Shown here one piece after another: positions 8,683 to 16,988 of a stretch of 64,000 bases of DNA. Source of the DNA: JAHOYW01 sp963664605 (GTDB lineage Bacteria > Verrucomicrobiota > Lentisphaeria > Victivallales > Victivallaceae); NCBI GenBank assembly GCA_963664605.1, contig OY761536.1:1240001-1304000 (forward strand), written 5' to 3'. The notes beneath the pieces are model-generated. The model worked only from the letters and a program-made list of their open reading frames with translations, was not told the DNA's origin and ran no database searches. Position 1 is the first letter of the stretch. The number at the start of each line of letters is the position of its first letter. The position numbers and the translations under genes were made by a program.

Positions 8683-9858
8683 TTAATTATGTCTGTGACG
8701 GTATATGCTCTGGCATATCCCCAATCCGCACATAGCGGAAATTATAAATGAGCCGCCGTAACTTACAAACGGCAGTGATAAGCCTGTTACCGGGGTAAGT
8801 CCGGCACTCATGCCCATATTTATGAATGAATGCGCCAAAAATATTCCAGCCATGCCTATCGCGATATAACGCCCGAAATGATTCGGGGTCAAAAATGCTG
8901 TCCTTAATATTGAATAAAACAAGAGCAGATAAAACATAATCAAAGTGCAGCACCCTAAAAAACCGGTTTCTTCTGCGATTACCGAAAAAATAAAGTCATT
9001 ATTGGATACCGACTGCGGCAGATAACCCAAAGTGTTTTGAGTACCTTGTCCTATGCCCTTACCGTACATGCCGCCTGAACCCACTGCCAGTTTCGCCTGA
9101 AACTGGTTATAACCCCGGTTGTTCAAATCCCGTTCAGGGTCCAAAAAGGTTAATACCCGTTCTTTCTGGTAGTTTTTCAGGAGGGGACGTATTTCGTAAA
9201 CTTCATTTATTATTTCAGCAGTCAGGACGACAACTACTATACTTGTCGCGATTATAATATAACGCCAGTGCAGGCCTGCCGCGAAAATAATAAAAGCGCT
9301 TAAAGGCAGGAGTATCAGCGAACTTCCCAAGTCAGGCTCAATGGCTATTAAGAGAAACGGAAGCAGGATGACCGCTCCGGCAATAAGCATATTTTTGAAT
9401 TTGTTAATGTTGAAGCCGTGGGCTGATAATATGGAACTCAGGAAGAAGATAACGCTTAATTTCGTCAGTTCCGAAGGCTGAATTCGAATACCCAGTTGTT
9501 TGAAGACCAGCCAGCGCTGCGCCCCGTTGATTTTCGGCCCGAAAATCAGGACAGCTATAAGCAGCAGTATTGTAATTCCGTAAAATACTACAGCTAAAGG
9601 TTTGAGCTTACGGTAGTCGACCCCGGCAAAAAATGCCCATGCCAGGATACTGACCAGAATCCATTTTATTTGTCTTATCCAGGCCCCGGTTGCGACTGGC
9701 GTGTCAACTTGTTTGCCAGTTGAATATATGAAGATCAAACCTATTATCAGCAAGGCGGTGATAGCGAAGATTTGAACAAAATCATAAGCTTTCAGGTGTT
9801 CAAACGATTTCTTGAAAAAACTGTCGTGAGAATATTTGCTTTTATGCGAAAACGCCAT
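8683..9858 (-). CDS. rodA: RodA-type SEDS peptidoglycan glycosyltransferase
   Basis: SEDS proteins polymerise lipid II into glycan strands; RodA does so for the lateral wall with PBP2. The 391-residue protein has about ten membrane helices, the QPSEL motif near 127-131, EPDLG at 174-178, and the loop ending SNNDFIFSVIAEE, where Asp288 matches the catalytic Asp of RodA/FtsW. It also has the C-terminal LSLPFVSYGGS motif. GGAG precedes the start. No PBP2 gene is adjacent here; upstream are a GT2 and purA. A second SEDS gene occurs at 32744, so this may be the main RodA. Confidence 0.93.
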   Translation of the reverse strand: MAFSHKSKYSHDSFFKKSFEHLKAYDFVQIFAITALLIIGLIFIYSTGKQVDTPVATGAWIRQIKWILVSILAWAFFAGVDYRKLKPLAVVFYGITILLLIAVLIFGPKINGAQRWLVFKQLGIRIQPSELTKLSVIFFLSSILSAHGFNINKFKNMLIAGAVILLPFLLIAIEPDLGSSLILLPLSAFIIFAAGLHWRYIIIATSIVVVVLTAEIINEVYEIRPLLKNYQKERVLTFLDPERDLNNRGYNQFQAKLAVGSGGMYGKGIGQGTQNTLGYLPQSVSNNDFIFSVIAEETGFLGCCTLIMFYLLLFYSILRTAFLTPNHFGRYIAIGMAGIFLAHSFINMGMSAGLTPVTGLSLPFVSYGGSFIISAMCGLGICQSIYRHRHN

Positions 9859-9917
9859 TTTAAAACTTTTTCTCCAGTTTATAAGTTACATCCTGAATGC
9901 CTGTTTGACCTGTTAAA

Positions 9918-10721
9918 TTATTTATCCAGCGAACAATCGTTTTGGATTGCCTTTATTATAGGGGATTTGAAGATGTTTTCCAATTGTTTTTTGCATTTTT
10001 TCTCAGTCTTTTTGCGGACGCTGAATTCAGGATTTAGGACCATTGTCGCATGGGCGAGATGATAAATGAATTTAGCCATATCCCATGCGGACATGGCGTT
10101 CATTTTATAATTCGCTTCTTTGAGTTTGAGGTATATTTCGCGTCCGCAGGTCAAATCCTTTTCGGGATCAAAAAAAGTCAGGTTTTCCTTGCGGAGAATT
10201 TCTGTCCGGTAAAGGGCGCAGATCGCCCGAATGTAAAAAGGTTTATCCGTTCCTTTATAACGGCGTATCCATTCTTTAAAGTCAGTATATTTTTTCAGCA
10301 AAATTTCCCAGCGGGGTTTCAGGTCAAGTTTACCGCCTCCAGCGCAGGCTGTATCAGCAGGGCATTGTTCGACAAAGTTTTTAAGCCATCCATCTTTATG
10401 AATGATGGCGTCAGAATGCATCGCCAGAAAAAATTCGGTATTGCAGGCTGCCAGCCCCATGTCCAGAGCTGTTCCCTGAGCCCATGATCCGGTTCGTATC
10501 ATTTCCTCTGGAGGACGCTCTATCAGAGTGATCCAGTCCAGGGATTTCAGGTAGTCAAGGGATGCGTCTGCGGAACCGTTGTCCACAACTATTACTTCGT
10601 ATGGATAATGGGTGTATTTCCGAATACTGCGCAGGCAGAGCCGGGTCAACTCCTCGGTCTTGTAGTTGACCAGACAAATAGTTACTTTACCTGGAACCAG
10701 ACTGTTTTTTGAGTTACACAC
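9918..10721 (-). CDS. Family 2 glycosyltransferase
   Basis: GT-A fold glycosyltransferase of 267 residues. It opens with the GT2 pattern VTICLVNYKTEELTRLCLRS and then VIVVDNGSAD, followed by an acidic SDA segment (MHSDAIIHKDGW) in place of a classical DxD. Donor and acceptor are unknown; synthesis of a surface glycan is likely. The apparent start is GTG at 10719-10721, inside the end of purA (8-bp overlap), without a convincing ribosome site, so coupling to purA translation is probable. No in-frame ATG lies near enough to be an alternative. Confidence 0.85.
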   Translation of the reverse strand: MCNSKNSLVPGKVTICLVNYKTEELTRLCLRSIRKYTHYPYEVIVVDNGSADASLDYLKSLDWITLIERPPEEMIRTGSWAQGTALDMGLAACNTEFFLAMHSDAIIHKDGWLKNFVEQCPADTACAGGGKLDLKPRWEILLKKYTDFKEWIRRYKGTDKPFYIRAICALYRTEILRKENLTFFDPEKDLTCGREIYLKLKEANYKMNAMSAWDMAKFIYHLAHATMVLNPEFSVRKKTEKKCKKQLENIFKSPIIKAIQNDCSLDK

Positions 10722-11985
10722 AGAAAGTTTGTTCGCGTTTAGGCCCTACTGAGACTATTCCGATTTCAGCATCGACGAGTTCAGCTATGCGTTCTAAATA
10801 TCTCTTAGCGTTTTCCGGCAGATCATCCCATTTACGGATTTCAGTAGTCGGAGAATTCCAGCCCGGCATAGTTTCATAAACGGGGTTGACTTTTGTCAGA
10901 ATTTCTGAAGATGTGGGCATATCTTTAGTTGTTTTGCCGTCAATTTCGTAAGCTGTACAAATTTTAAGTTCAGATAAATTATCAAGGACGTCCATTTTGG
11001 TCATAGTCAGTTTATCAACGCCATTCACCATGCAGGAATAACTGCATGCAACTGCGTCAAACCAGCCGCAACGCCGCGGGCGTCCGGTTGTTGCGCCGAA
11101 TTCTCCTCCTGCTTGACGCAGGTCTTCACCGGACTGATCGAGCAGTTCGGTCGGGAAAGGGCCTTCGCCTACTCGTGTGGTGTAGGCTTTCATCACGCCC
11201 CAGACGGTTCCGATATGTTTCGGAGCGATTCCGGCTCCGGTACAAGCTCCGCCAGTGGTGGTGTTGCTGCTGGTGACATAGGGATAAGTTCCGTGATCTA
11301 TATCCAGCCACATTCCTTGCGCGCCTTCACATAAAACTTTTTTTCCGGCTTTAATCGCACGGTTGACGCTCAAAACAGTATCTTTTACAAATGGAGCAAG
11401 ATATTCAGCAGCAGCTTTTGCTTTTGCCCATTCGACATCAATATCCAGTTCAGTAGCGCTGGCTTCAGCAAATATTTTATTATAGCTTTCTGCCTGCTCT
11501 CGGAAAAGTTTTTCAAGCCTTGGCAGGTTAGTCATTTCTATTCCGCGAATACCGACACGGTTGGCTTTGTCGGCGTAGGCCGGGCCGATTCCGCGTTTGG
11601 TGGTTCCGATTTTTTTGTCGTCAGAGCTGCTGGATTCCTTCAAGGCATCCATTTCCTTGTGATATTGGAAAATGAGTTGTGACTTGCAGCTCAATTCGAT
11701 AACTGAAACATCCAGTCCGCGTCTGGTTAACTCTTGCATCTCTTCTGCCAGCGACACAGGATCGACTACCAGCCCGTTACCGATAATGCAGGCAACTCCC
11801 GGGCGGAAAATCCCGGAGGGAACAAGGTGCAGAACATATTTTTCTTTGCCGATTTCAACAGTATGTCCGGCATTGTTGCCGCCTTGAAAACGCACAACCA
11901 TATCTATATCGCGCGTAAGCACGTCGATTAACTTACCTTTACCTTCGTCGCCCCATTGAGTTCCAACAAGTACATCTACAGACAT
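10714..11985 (-). CDS. purA: Adenylosuccinate synthetase
   Basis: PurA condenses IMP and aspartate using GTP to form adenylosuccinate, the first committed step to AMP. Signatures are GTQWGDEGKGK at the N-terminus (phosphate loop with catalytic Asp), NNAGHTV (catalytic His), GTTKRGIGPAYADK, the substrate loop TTTGG and TRVGEGPFPTE. The frame is open to 12042, but homology begins at MSVDVLVGTQWG. I therefore start at 11985, giving 423 residues, close to the usual 430. Confidence 0.97.
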   Translation of the reverse strand: MSVDVLVGTQWGDEGKGKLIDVLTRDIDMVVRFQGGNNAGHTVEIGKEKYVLHLVPSGIFRPGVACIIGNGLVVDPVSLAEEMQELTRRGLDVSVIELSCKSQLIFQYHKEMDALKESSSSDDKKIGTTKRGIGPAYADKANRVGIRGIEMTNLPRLEKLFREQAESYNKIFAEASATELDIDVEWAKAKAAAEYLAPFVKDTVLSVNRAIKAGKKVLCEGAQGMWLDIDHGTYPYVTSSNTTTGGACTGAGIAPKHIGTVWGVMKAYTTRVGEGPFPTELLDQSGEDLRQAGGEFGATTGRPRRCGWFDAVACSYSCMVNGVDKLTMTKMDVLDNLSELKICTAYEIDGKTTKDMPTSSEILTKVNPVYETMPGWNSPTTEIRKWDDLPENAKRYLERIAELVDAEIGIVSVGPKREQTFCV

Positions 11986-12309
11986 TTCTTTATTCCCGTT
12001 AGTTATATTATATATTTTTATATTTATTATGCAAAAGGACAATGTATATCAAAAATACCTAAAAGCAAACATCTATCTGACAAAAATAGAAGCTTAATAC
12101 CAGAGTTTAAATTTTCTTAGCTGATAAAGCTATCTTGTTAAAGCTCTTTACCCTTAAAAATGGGAATATTTGATATAGCCGCCGTTAAATGGCTTTAATA
12201 AAAAATGGAGGGATTGGTTGAGGGATTTCACTTTGTCAGTTTCGTCCTCCAAGTCTATTTGTTTTTTCCGAAAGCCCTCGTATATTATCACAAACAACTA
12301 AGGACAACT
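11986..12309. other. Divergent intergenic region between purA and tyrA
   Basis: This 324-bp stretch is AT-rich. It holds the outward promoters of purA and tyrA, which I cannot place exactly, and a small inverted repeat TAGCT/AGCTA near 12120-12135. I found no tRNA, small-RNA structure or credible small gene in it. Confidence 0.6.
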
Positions 12310-13188
12310 ATGAAAAAAATAGAAAATATAGCTATAATCGGTTTGGGGTTGCTGGGAGCTTCTCTGGGAATGGCTTTGAGGGGTGGGACTTATCACCGTT
12401 TGGGCTGGACCCGCCGTAAAGAAGTCCGGGACTGGGCTCTTGAAAATGATGTTATTGATGAAACATGTGATGACATAAAGGATATCCTGGCGAAAGCTGA
12501 TTTAACTATTTTATGCTTGCCGATTCCGCGAATAATGGAGTATATTGAAACTTATGCCGACTGCTGGAAACCCGGAGCGGTGGTTAGTGATATTGGCAGC
12601 GTTAAGGAAGTTATCGTTGCTTGCGGCGAAAAATTTCTGTTACCCGGAAAAGTTAATTTTGTTGGCGGACACCCGATGGCCGGAACGGAAAAAAGCGGCC
12701 CCGACGCGGCTTTCGAAGAACTTTACCTCAATGCGGAGGTTTTTGTTACCAGAACTGAAAACACTTCCCTTGAGGCTTTAAATCATGTTAAAGAATTCTG
12801 GAATTCCATTGCCGCGAAAGTGGTTGAATTAGAGGTTTGCGAACATGATAACCTGGTGGCTCATACCAGTCACATTTCCCATATCATGGCACTTGCCCTG
12901 ACTGAGACTGTTCTGGACTGTGAACCGGAAACTTTGGCTTTGCGTTATTCGGGTTGTGCTACTGGATTCAGGGATACTTCTCGAATCAGTTCCTCGTCAC
13001 CGTCGATGTGGCGCGAAATAATTGAGAATAACCAGCCGGCTGTTCTTGAAGTCGTCGAGGAACTTGGGAAACGCTACGGGAAAATCAGTGAAATCATTAA
13101 GGATAAGGAATACGATAAACTTGAAGCGGAATTCGCTAAAGGCAAAAAATTACGTGACGCCTGGGTAAAGTATAAAAATAATGGATAG
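12310..13188 (+). CDS. tyrA: Prephenate/arogenate dehydrogenase
   Basis: TyrA oxidatively decarboxylates prephenate (or arogenate) toward tyrosine using NAD(P). The 292-residue protein has an N-terminal Rossmann loop GLGLLGASLG, the SDIGSVK segment, GGHPMAGTEKSG (substrate-binding His) and the helical dimerisation domain with HISHIMALAL and FRDTSRI. The reading frame is open upstream to 12205, but AAGGAC before 12310 and the start of homology at MKKIENIAIIG fix the start. It overlaps the ABC ATPase by 8 bp. There is no ACT or chorismate-mutase domain. Confidence 0.93.
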   Translation: MKKIENIAIIGLGLLGASLGMALRGGTYHRLGWTRRKEVRDWALENDVIDETCDDIKDILAKADLTILCLPIPRIMEYIETYADCWKPGAVVSDIGSVKEVIVACGEKFLLPGKVNFVGGHPMAGTEKSGPDAAFEELYLNAEVFVTRTENTSLEALNHVKEFWNSIAAKVVELEVCEHDNLVAHTSHISHIMALALTETVLDCEPETLALRYSGCATGFRDTSRISSSSPSMWREIIENNQPAVLEVVEELGKRYGKISEIIKDKEYDKLEAEFAKGKKLRDAWVKYKNNG

Positions 13189-13975
13189 TAACGATAATAT
13201 TATAGATATAAAGAACGCCAAAGTTTTTTTGGGCGGTAAAGTTGTTTTAAAGGATTTTGAGTGGCAGGTTAAATCAGGCGAACACTGGTTTATCCTCGGA
13301 GCCAATGGCGCTGGAAAAACTACTTTGGTAAAGGTCTTAATGGGCTATGCCTGGCCGGTTTTTGGCGCTGAAGTAAATGTTCTGGGAGCTCGTTACGGGA
13401 CCGTTAACTTATCTGAATTGCGTAAAAATATTGCCTGGGTCAGCCCGTTTATGCAGCGTTGGACTTCTGAGGGATCTACTGCTTTGCAGATGGTTATTTC
13501 CGGTATTGATGGGACTTTGGGGCTGTTCCGGGATTATACTGATGATGAGAAAGCTAAAGCGATTGAAATAATGACAGCTCTGGGTTGCGGGCATTTGATA
13601 GAACATACAATGGATGCCATGTCTTCCGGCGAGCAGGTCAAGATTTTGATAAGCCGTGCTTTGATGCATGATCCTGACTTGATGATCCTGGACGAAGCAT
13701 GTGTGCATCTTGACCTTAAAAGCCGCGAAATGCTGTTGGAAACTATAGATGCTTTCGCACGGCGGGAAAACGCGCCGACAATTATTTTTATAACTCAGCG
13801 AATCGATGATATATTGCCGATATTCCAGCGTGGAATGATTTTAAAAGAAGGAAATATAATCGCAAAAGGCGGACGGGATGAGATATTGAGCGAGGAGAAT
13901 TTATTTAAAGCTTATGATATGCCGGTGAAATTGAGAATAAATTCATCAGGACGTATGTGGCCGGTTATAGAATAA
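13181..13975 (+). CDS. Stand-alone ABC transporter ATP-binding protein
   Basis: 264-residue ABC ATPase with Walker A GANGAGKTT, a Q-loop replaced by a WVSPF segment, signature MSSGEQ (instead of LSGGQ), Walker B LMILDEAC, and a switch region FITQRIDDI where the usual His is Gln. The pattern resembles ModF/YlmA-type ATPases, which lack a partnered permease gene, and none is adjacent here. The role is unknown; ATP-driven transport or a soluble regulatory function are both possible. It begins within the last codons of tyrA, so the two are coupled. Confidence 0.85.
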   Translation: MDSNDNIIDIKNAKVFLGGKVVLKDFEWQVKSGEHWFILGANGAGKTTLVKVLMGYAWPVFGAEVNVLGARYGTVNLSELRKNIAWVSPFMQRWTSEGSTALQMVISGIDGTLGLFRDYTDDEKAKAIEIMTALGCGHLIEHTMDAMSSGEQVKILISRALMHDPDLMILDEACVHLDLKSREMLLETIDAFARRENAPTIIFITQRIDDILPIFQRGMILKEGNIIAKGGRDEILSEENLFKAYDMPVKLRINSSGRMWPVIE

Positions 13976-14056
13976 TTAAGAATTTAATTTTTTACAATAA
14001 TTGACAGTTTATTACGTTTGTATTTTTATTAAATCTGTATAACCCCGAGATTGTTT

Positions 14057-14368
14057 ATGGACGAAAACGGAAAAGAAAAAGAATGTAATTTGTGTCATGG
14101 AACAGAATGTCTTACTCAGTGGGGAATATTTGTGGTTTACCTTATGGCGGCTAAGATCCCGCTGTTCATAATGCTTGTTTCTTTGATTGGAGCAATCGCA
14201 TATTCACCGTATTTTTATCTGTTGTTTGCCTTCGGATTTATTTTGCCGCTTGCACAAGCGGATTTAAGAATGTATCTTTATCCTGTTGCAGCTATTGCAA
14301 AGCTTGCAGGGAGAAAATTGAATTGTCCGAAATGCAATTCTAAAGGAACGATGTTCAGGAGTATTTAA
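14057..14368 (+). CDS. Small zinc-ribbon-like membrane protein
   Basis: I do not recognise this 103-residue protein. A CNLCHG pair near the N-terminus and CPKCNSKG near the C-terminus flank two or three hydrophobic stretches. Both ends could therefore bind one zinc or form redox pairs on the same face of the membrane. The frame is open from a TTG at 14051, but the ATG at 14057 is better spaced from GAG. It precedes the FHA-MoxR operon by 62 bp and may be expressed with it. Confidence 0.65.
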   Translation: MDENGKEKECNLCHGTECLTQWGIFVVYLMAAKIPLFIMLVSLIGAIAYSPYFYLLFAFGFILPLAQADLRMYLYPVAAIAKLAGRKLNCPKCNSKGTMFRSI

Positions 14369-14430
14369 TGAATAAATTAAACTCTGTATTTAGGGTATTG
14401 AATCGTTAATTCCAGCAAAGAGAGAGTATT

Positions 14431-15759
14431 ATGTCTAAAAAACACCACAATTTACCAACTCTTACTATTCAGGAAGGCTATGGGTCAACTCGTGAATTTG
14501 TCATGAAAAAGAAATCCATTATTATCGGTCGTGATCCTGAATGTGATATCGTAATCGATAAAAACGAAGCGTCACGTCAGCACGCTAAACTTACACGCAA
14601 AGACGATGGTTTTTTTATTCAAGACTTGAAAAGCGTTAACGGTGTATTTTTGAACTCCATGCCGATTTCAGGCGAACAGCAGATCAAGCATCAGGATATT
14701 ATTCAGATTGGTTCGGCAATGCTGGTTTTTAATGACCCCAATAACCTGCTGCTTGACCATGACCTGCAAAGCACCGCGACAAAAACTGTTGAGAGCATGA
14801 ATTTCTCTTTTGATTTTATAAAATATGTTGTTCAGAAACTCGAAGAGAATATCAGTATCGTATTCAAAGGAAAACCGGAAGTCATCCGCAATGCTATAGT
14901 CTGCTTATTTGCTGATGGACATCTTTTGCTTGAAGATATGCCCGGCGTTGGGAAAAGTATATTGGCTCAGACTTTGGCTAAGTCTATTCAAGGGGTTTAC
15001 AGAAGAATTCAGTTTACGCCGGATATGCTTCCCTCGGACGTTACCGGGATGAATATTTATGATGAAGGCAGCAAAGAATTCAGATTTATACCGGGGCCGA
15101 TTTTCGGGAATGTGATTTTGGCTGATGAAATCAACCGTACAACTCCTAGAACTCAGTCAAGCCTTCTGGAATGTATGTCAGAATCAGTAATTACTATTGA
15201 CGGCAAAACGCATGTTCTGCCTAAACCGTTTTTTGTTATAGCTACCCAGAACCCAGAGGATTATCATGGCACTTATCCTCTCCCTGAACCGCAGCTTGAC
15301 CGTTTTCTGATGCGTTTGTCTATCGGTTATCCCGAGGCGGCGGCAGAAAAGGAAATCATGGTTTCACAAGCCACTATCCATCCTTTGAATACGATATCCT
15401 ATGTCGTTAAAGCCACTGATATTGTGCATTGCAATGCCTTGACCCGCAAGGTGATAGTTTCAGATAAGCTTAAGGAGTACATAATAAAGATATCCAATGC
15501 CACCCGTGAGCATCCGGCGCTTTGCGGCGGGTGCAGCCCACGCGCGTCTTTGGGCCTGATGCGGGTAAGCCAGGCGCTTGCCGCCTACTATGCCAGGGAT
15601 TATGTCTTACCGCGTGATGTTCGCGAAATGGTCAAGCCGGTTCTGGCACACCGTATGAAATTAAAACTCAGGGTTCAGGGTGAATGGACCAATGTTGATA
15701 ATGTTCTGGATGCGATACTCGAAGAAATTCCTATGGAAAACGAGGACATTGATCTATGA
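14431..15759 (+). CDS. FHA domain fused to MoxR-type AAA+ ATPase
   Basis: Residues about 10-100 form a forkhead-associated phosphothreonine-binding domain, with key residues Gly33-Arg34, Ser48..His51 and Asn70. From about 125 the protein is a MoxR AAA+ ATPase, with Walker A PGVGKS (171-176), Walker B VILADEINR, sensor 1 ATQNPEDYHGTYPLPE and an arginine-rich lid domain. MoxR proteins act as chaperones that activate partner proteins, usually with DUF58 and VWA partners. Here a DUF58 gene follows with a 4-bp ATGA overlap. FHA fusion is unusual, since most MoxR proteins (about 320 residues) lack it; it suggests control by Ser/Thr phosphorylation. No kinase gene is present in the window. Confidence 0.92.
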   Translation: MSKKHHNLPTLTIQEGYGSTREFVMKKKSIIIGRDPECDIVIDKNEASRQHAKLTRKDDGFFIQDLKSVNGVFLNSMPISGEQQIKHQDIIQIGSAMLVFNDPNNLLLDHDLQSTATKTVESMNFSFDFIKYVVQKLEENISIVFKGKPEVIRNAIVCLFADGHLLLEDMPGVGKSILAQTLAKSIQGVYRRIQFTPDMLPSDVTGMNIYDEGSKEFRFIPGPIFGNVILADEINRTTPRTQSSLLECMSESVITIDGKTHVLPKPFFVIATQNPEDYHGTYPLPEPQLDRFLMRLSIGYPEAAAEKEIMVSQATIHPLNTISYVVKATDIVHCNALTRKVIVSDKLKEYIIKISNATREHPALCGGCSPRASLGLMRVSQALAAYYARDYVLPRDVREMVKPVLAHRMKLKLRVQGEWTNVDNVLDAILEEIPMENEDIDL

Positions 15760-16988
15760 TTATAGTGCTTCCCACGCTACGCGGAGTGATGTTTGTCTTC
15801 GCGGCTCTGGGCAGTCTTGGCATTGCGCTGGTGAATGTCAGTCTCGGGACGGCTCTGACGGCCGCTCTTTTGATTGGCTTTGTCGCGGCAAGTTATCTAA
15901 TGGCACTATTTTCTTTATTTCGTATAAATGTTGAACGGCGTTCCAATGCGGACGGAGTTTCCGAATCCAAAGTAAATCTGCCGGTTGTAATAATTAACAG
16001 GTCATTTTATTACCGGCAGGCGATAGTTGTAAGCGAGAAATGTGAATTTACTGAAAACCATGTCTTTAATTGTCCCGTGCCGCCTTTGAAACCTTACGAA
16101 AGACTTCTGGTAGATCGTTATATTCCTACTTTGAAACGCGGCTTTTTCAAGTTCAGAAAAATCTCTCTGCTTGGTGGGGACCCGGCGGGTTTGTTCAGAC
16201 GCCGTAGGACGTTCCATATTGCCGGTGAGGTAATGATCTATCCAAGAAACGTGAGTATTTCAAATCTGCCGATGCGTTTCAAACGCCGGATCATGCCGGC
16301 GCCGACAGGGCGTTTGCTGGGGGTAGCGGGGCAGGGGCTGTCATTTTTCGGCATCCGCGAATATCGCTCCACGGATGAGATGCGTTTTATTCATTGGAAA
16401 GCGACTGCGGCTAAAGGAAAGTTAATGGTCAAGGAATTTGAAGCCAACACCGTTGACCGGGTAGTTATTTTGCTGGATTCATATTACAAAAGCGTAGGCA
16501 ATGATCCTGATGATAATAATTTTGAGTTTTTAATAAAGACAGCCTGCTCAATAGTAAACTATCTTGCAGAGATGTACTGTAATGTGTATTTCTATACCGC
16601 CTCGGGGAAAAGTTCTCTGCTGCATTTGTCCGGGGATGCGGTCAGGTTGAAAACGGAAATAGTTTCTGCTTTAACCAGTCTGGAACCGGGTAAAATAGCG
16701 CTTGATGAACTTTTAGGGGAGGCGATGGATTCGTTTCCGACCAATTCTATTTTTTACTGTCTGACGATGAGTGAGCCTAAAGAATCGCGAAAATCTCTTG
16801 AAATGCTGCCGGAACATGATATTGAAGTCAGATGGATCTATGCGCCCAAACAGTATTTTCCGGCTATTGACCCGAATGAGCCGCGGGTGATTATACCGGG
16901 AAAACTGAAGATAAATAAAACTCCGAGCTTATCTCCTTTTGCGGCTACTTTTAAAACCGATATTTCAGCAATGTTGCGCAATGAGTAA
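15756..16988 (+). CDS. DUF58 protein, MoxR-associated
   Basis: This 410-residue protein has two N-terminal membrane helices, a beta-rich extracytoplasmic-like portion, and the DUF58 core FFGIREYRSTDEMRFIHWKA. That core is followed by a VWA-like VVILLDSYY strand, though the full MIDAS motif is not evident. DUF58 proteins nearly always sit between a MoxR ATPase and a transglutaminase, as here. The function is not established; a role in assembling an envelope or metal-dependent complex is inferred for the family. It overlaps its upstream neighbour by 4 bp and the downstream gene by 8 bp. Confidence 0.9.
   Translation: MIIVLPTLRGVMFVFAALGSLGIALVNVSLGTALTAALLIGFVAASYLMALFSLFRINVERRSNADGVSESKVNLPVVIINRSFYYRQAIVVSEKCEFTENHVFNCPVPPLKPYERLLVDRYIPTLKRGFFKFRKISLLGGDPAGLFRRRRTFHIAGEVMIYPRNVSISNLPMRFKRRIMPAPTGRLLGVAGQGLSFFGIREYRSTDEMRFIHWKATAAKGKLMVKEFEANTVDRVVILLDSYYKSVGNDPDDNNFEFLIKTACSIVNYLAEMYCNVYFYTASGKSSLLHLSGDAVRLKTEIVSALTSLEPGKIALDELLGEAMDSFPTNSIFYCLTMSEPKESRKSLEMLPEHDIEVRWIYAPKQYFPAIDPNEPRVIIPGKLKINKTPSLSPFAATFKTDISAMLRNE

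Noticed and set aside
12205..12309. N-terminal extension of tyrA
   Set aside because: The frame is open, but family homology begins at the ATG at 12310, which has AAGGAC upstream; the extension shows no conserved pattern.
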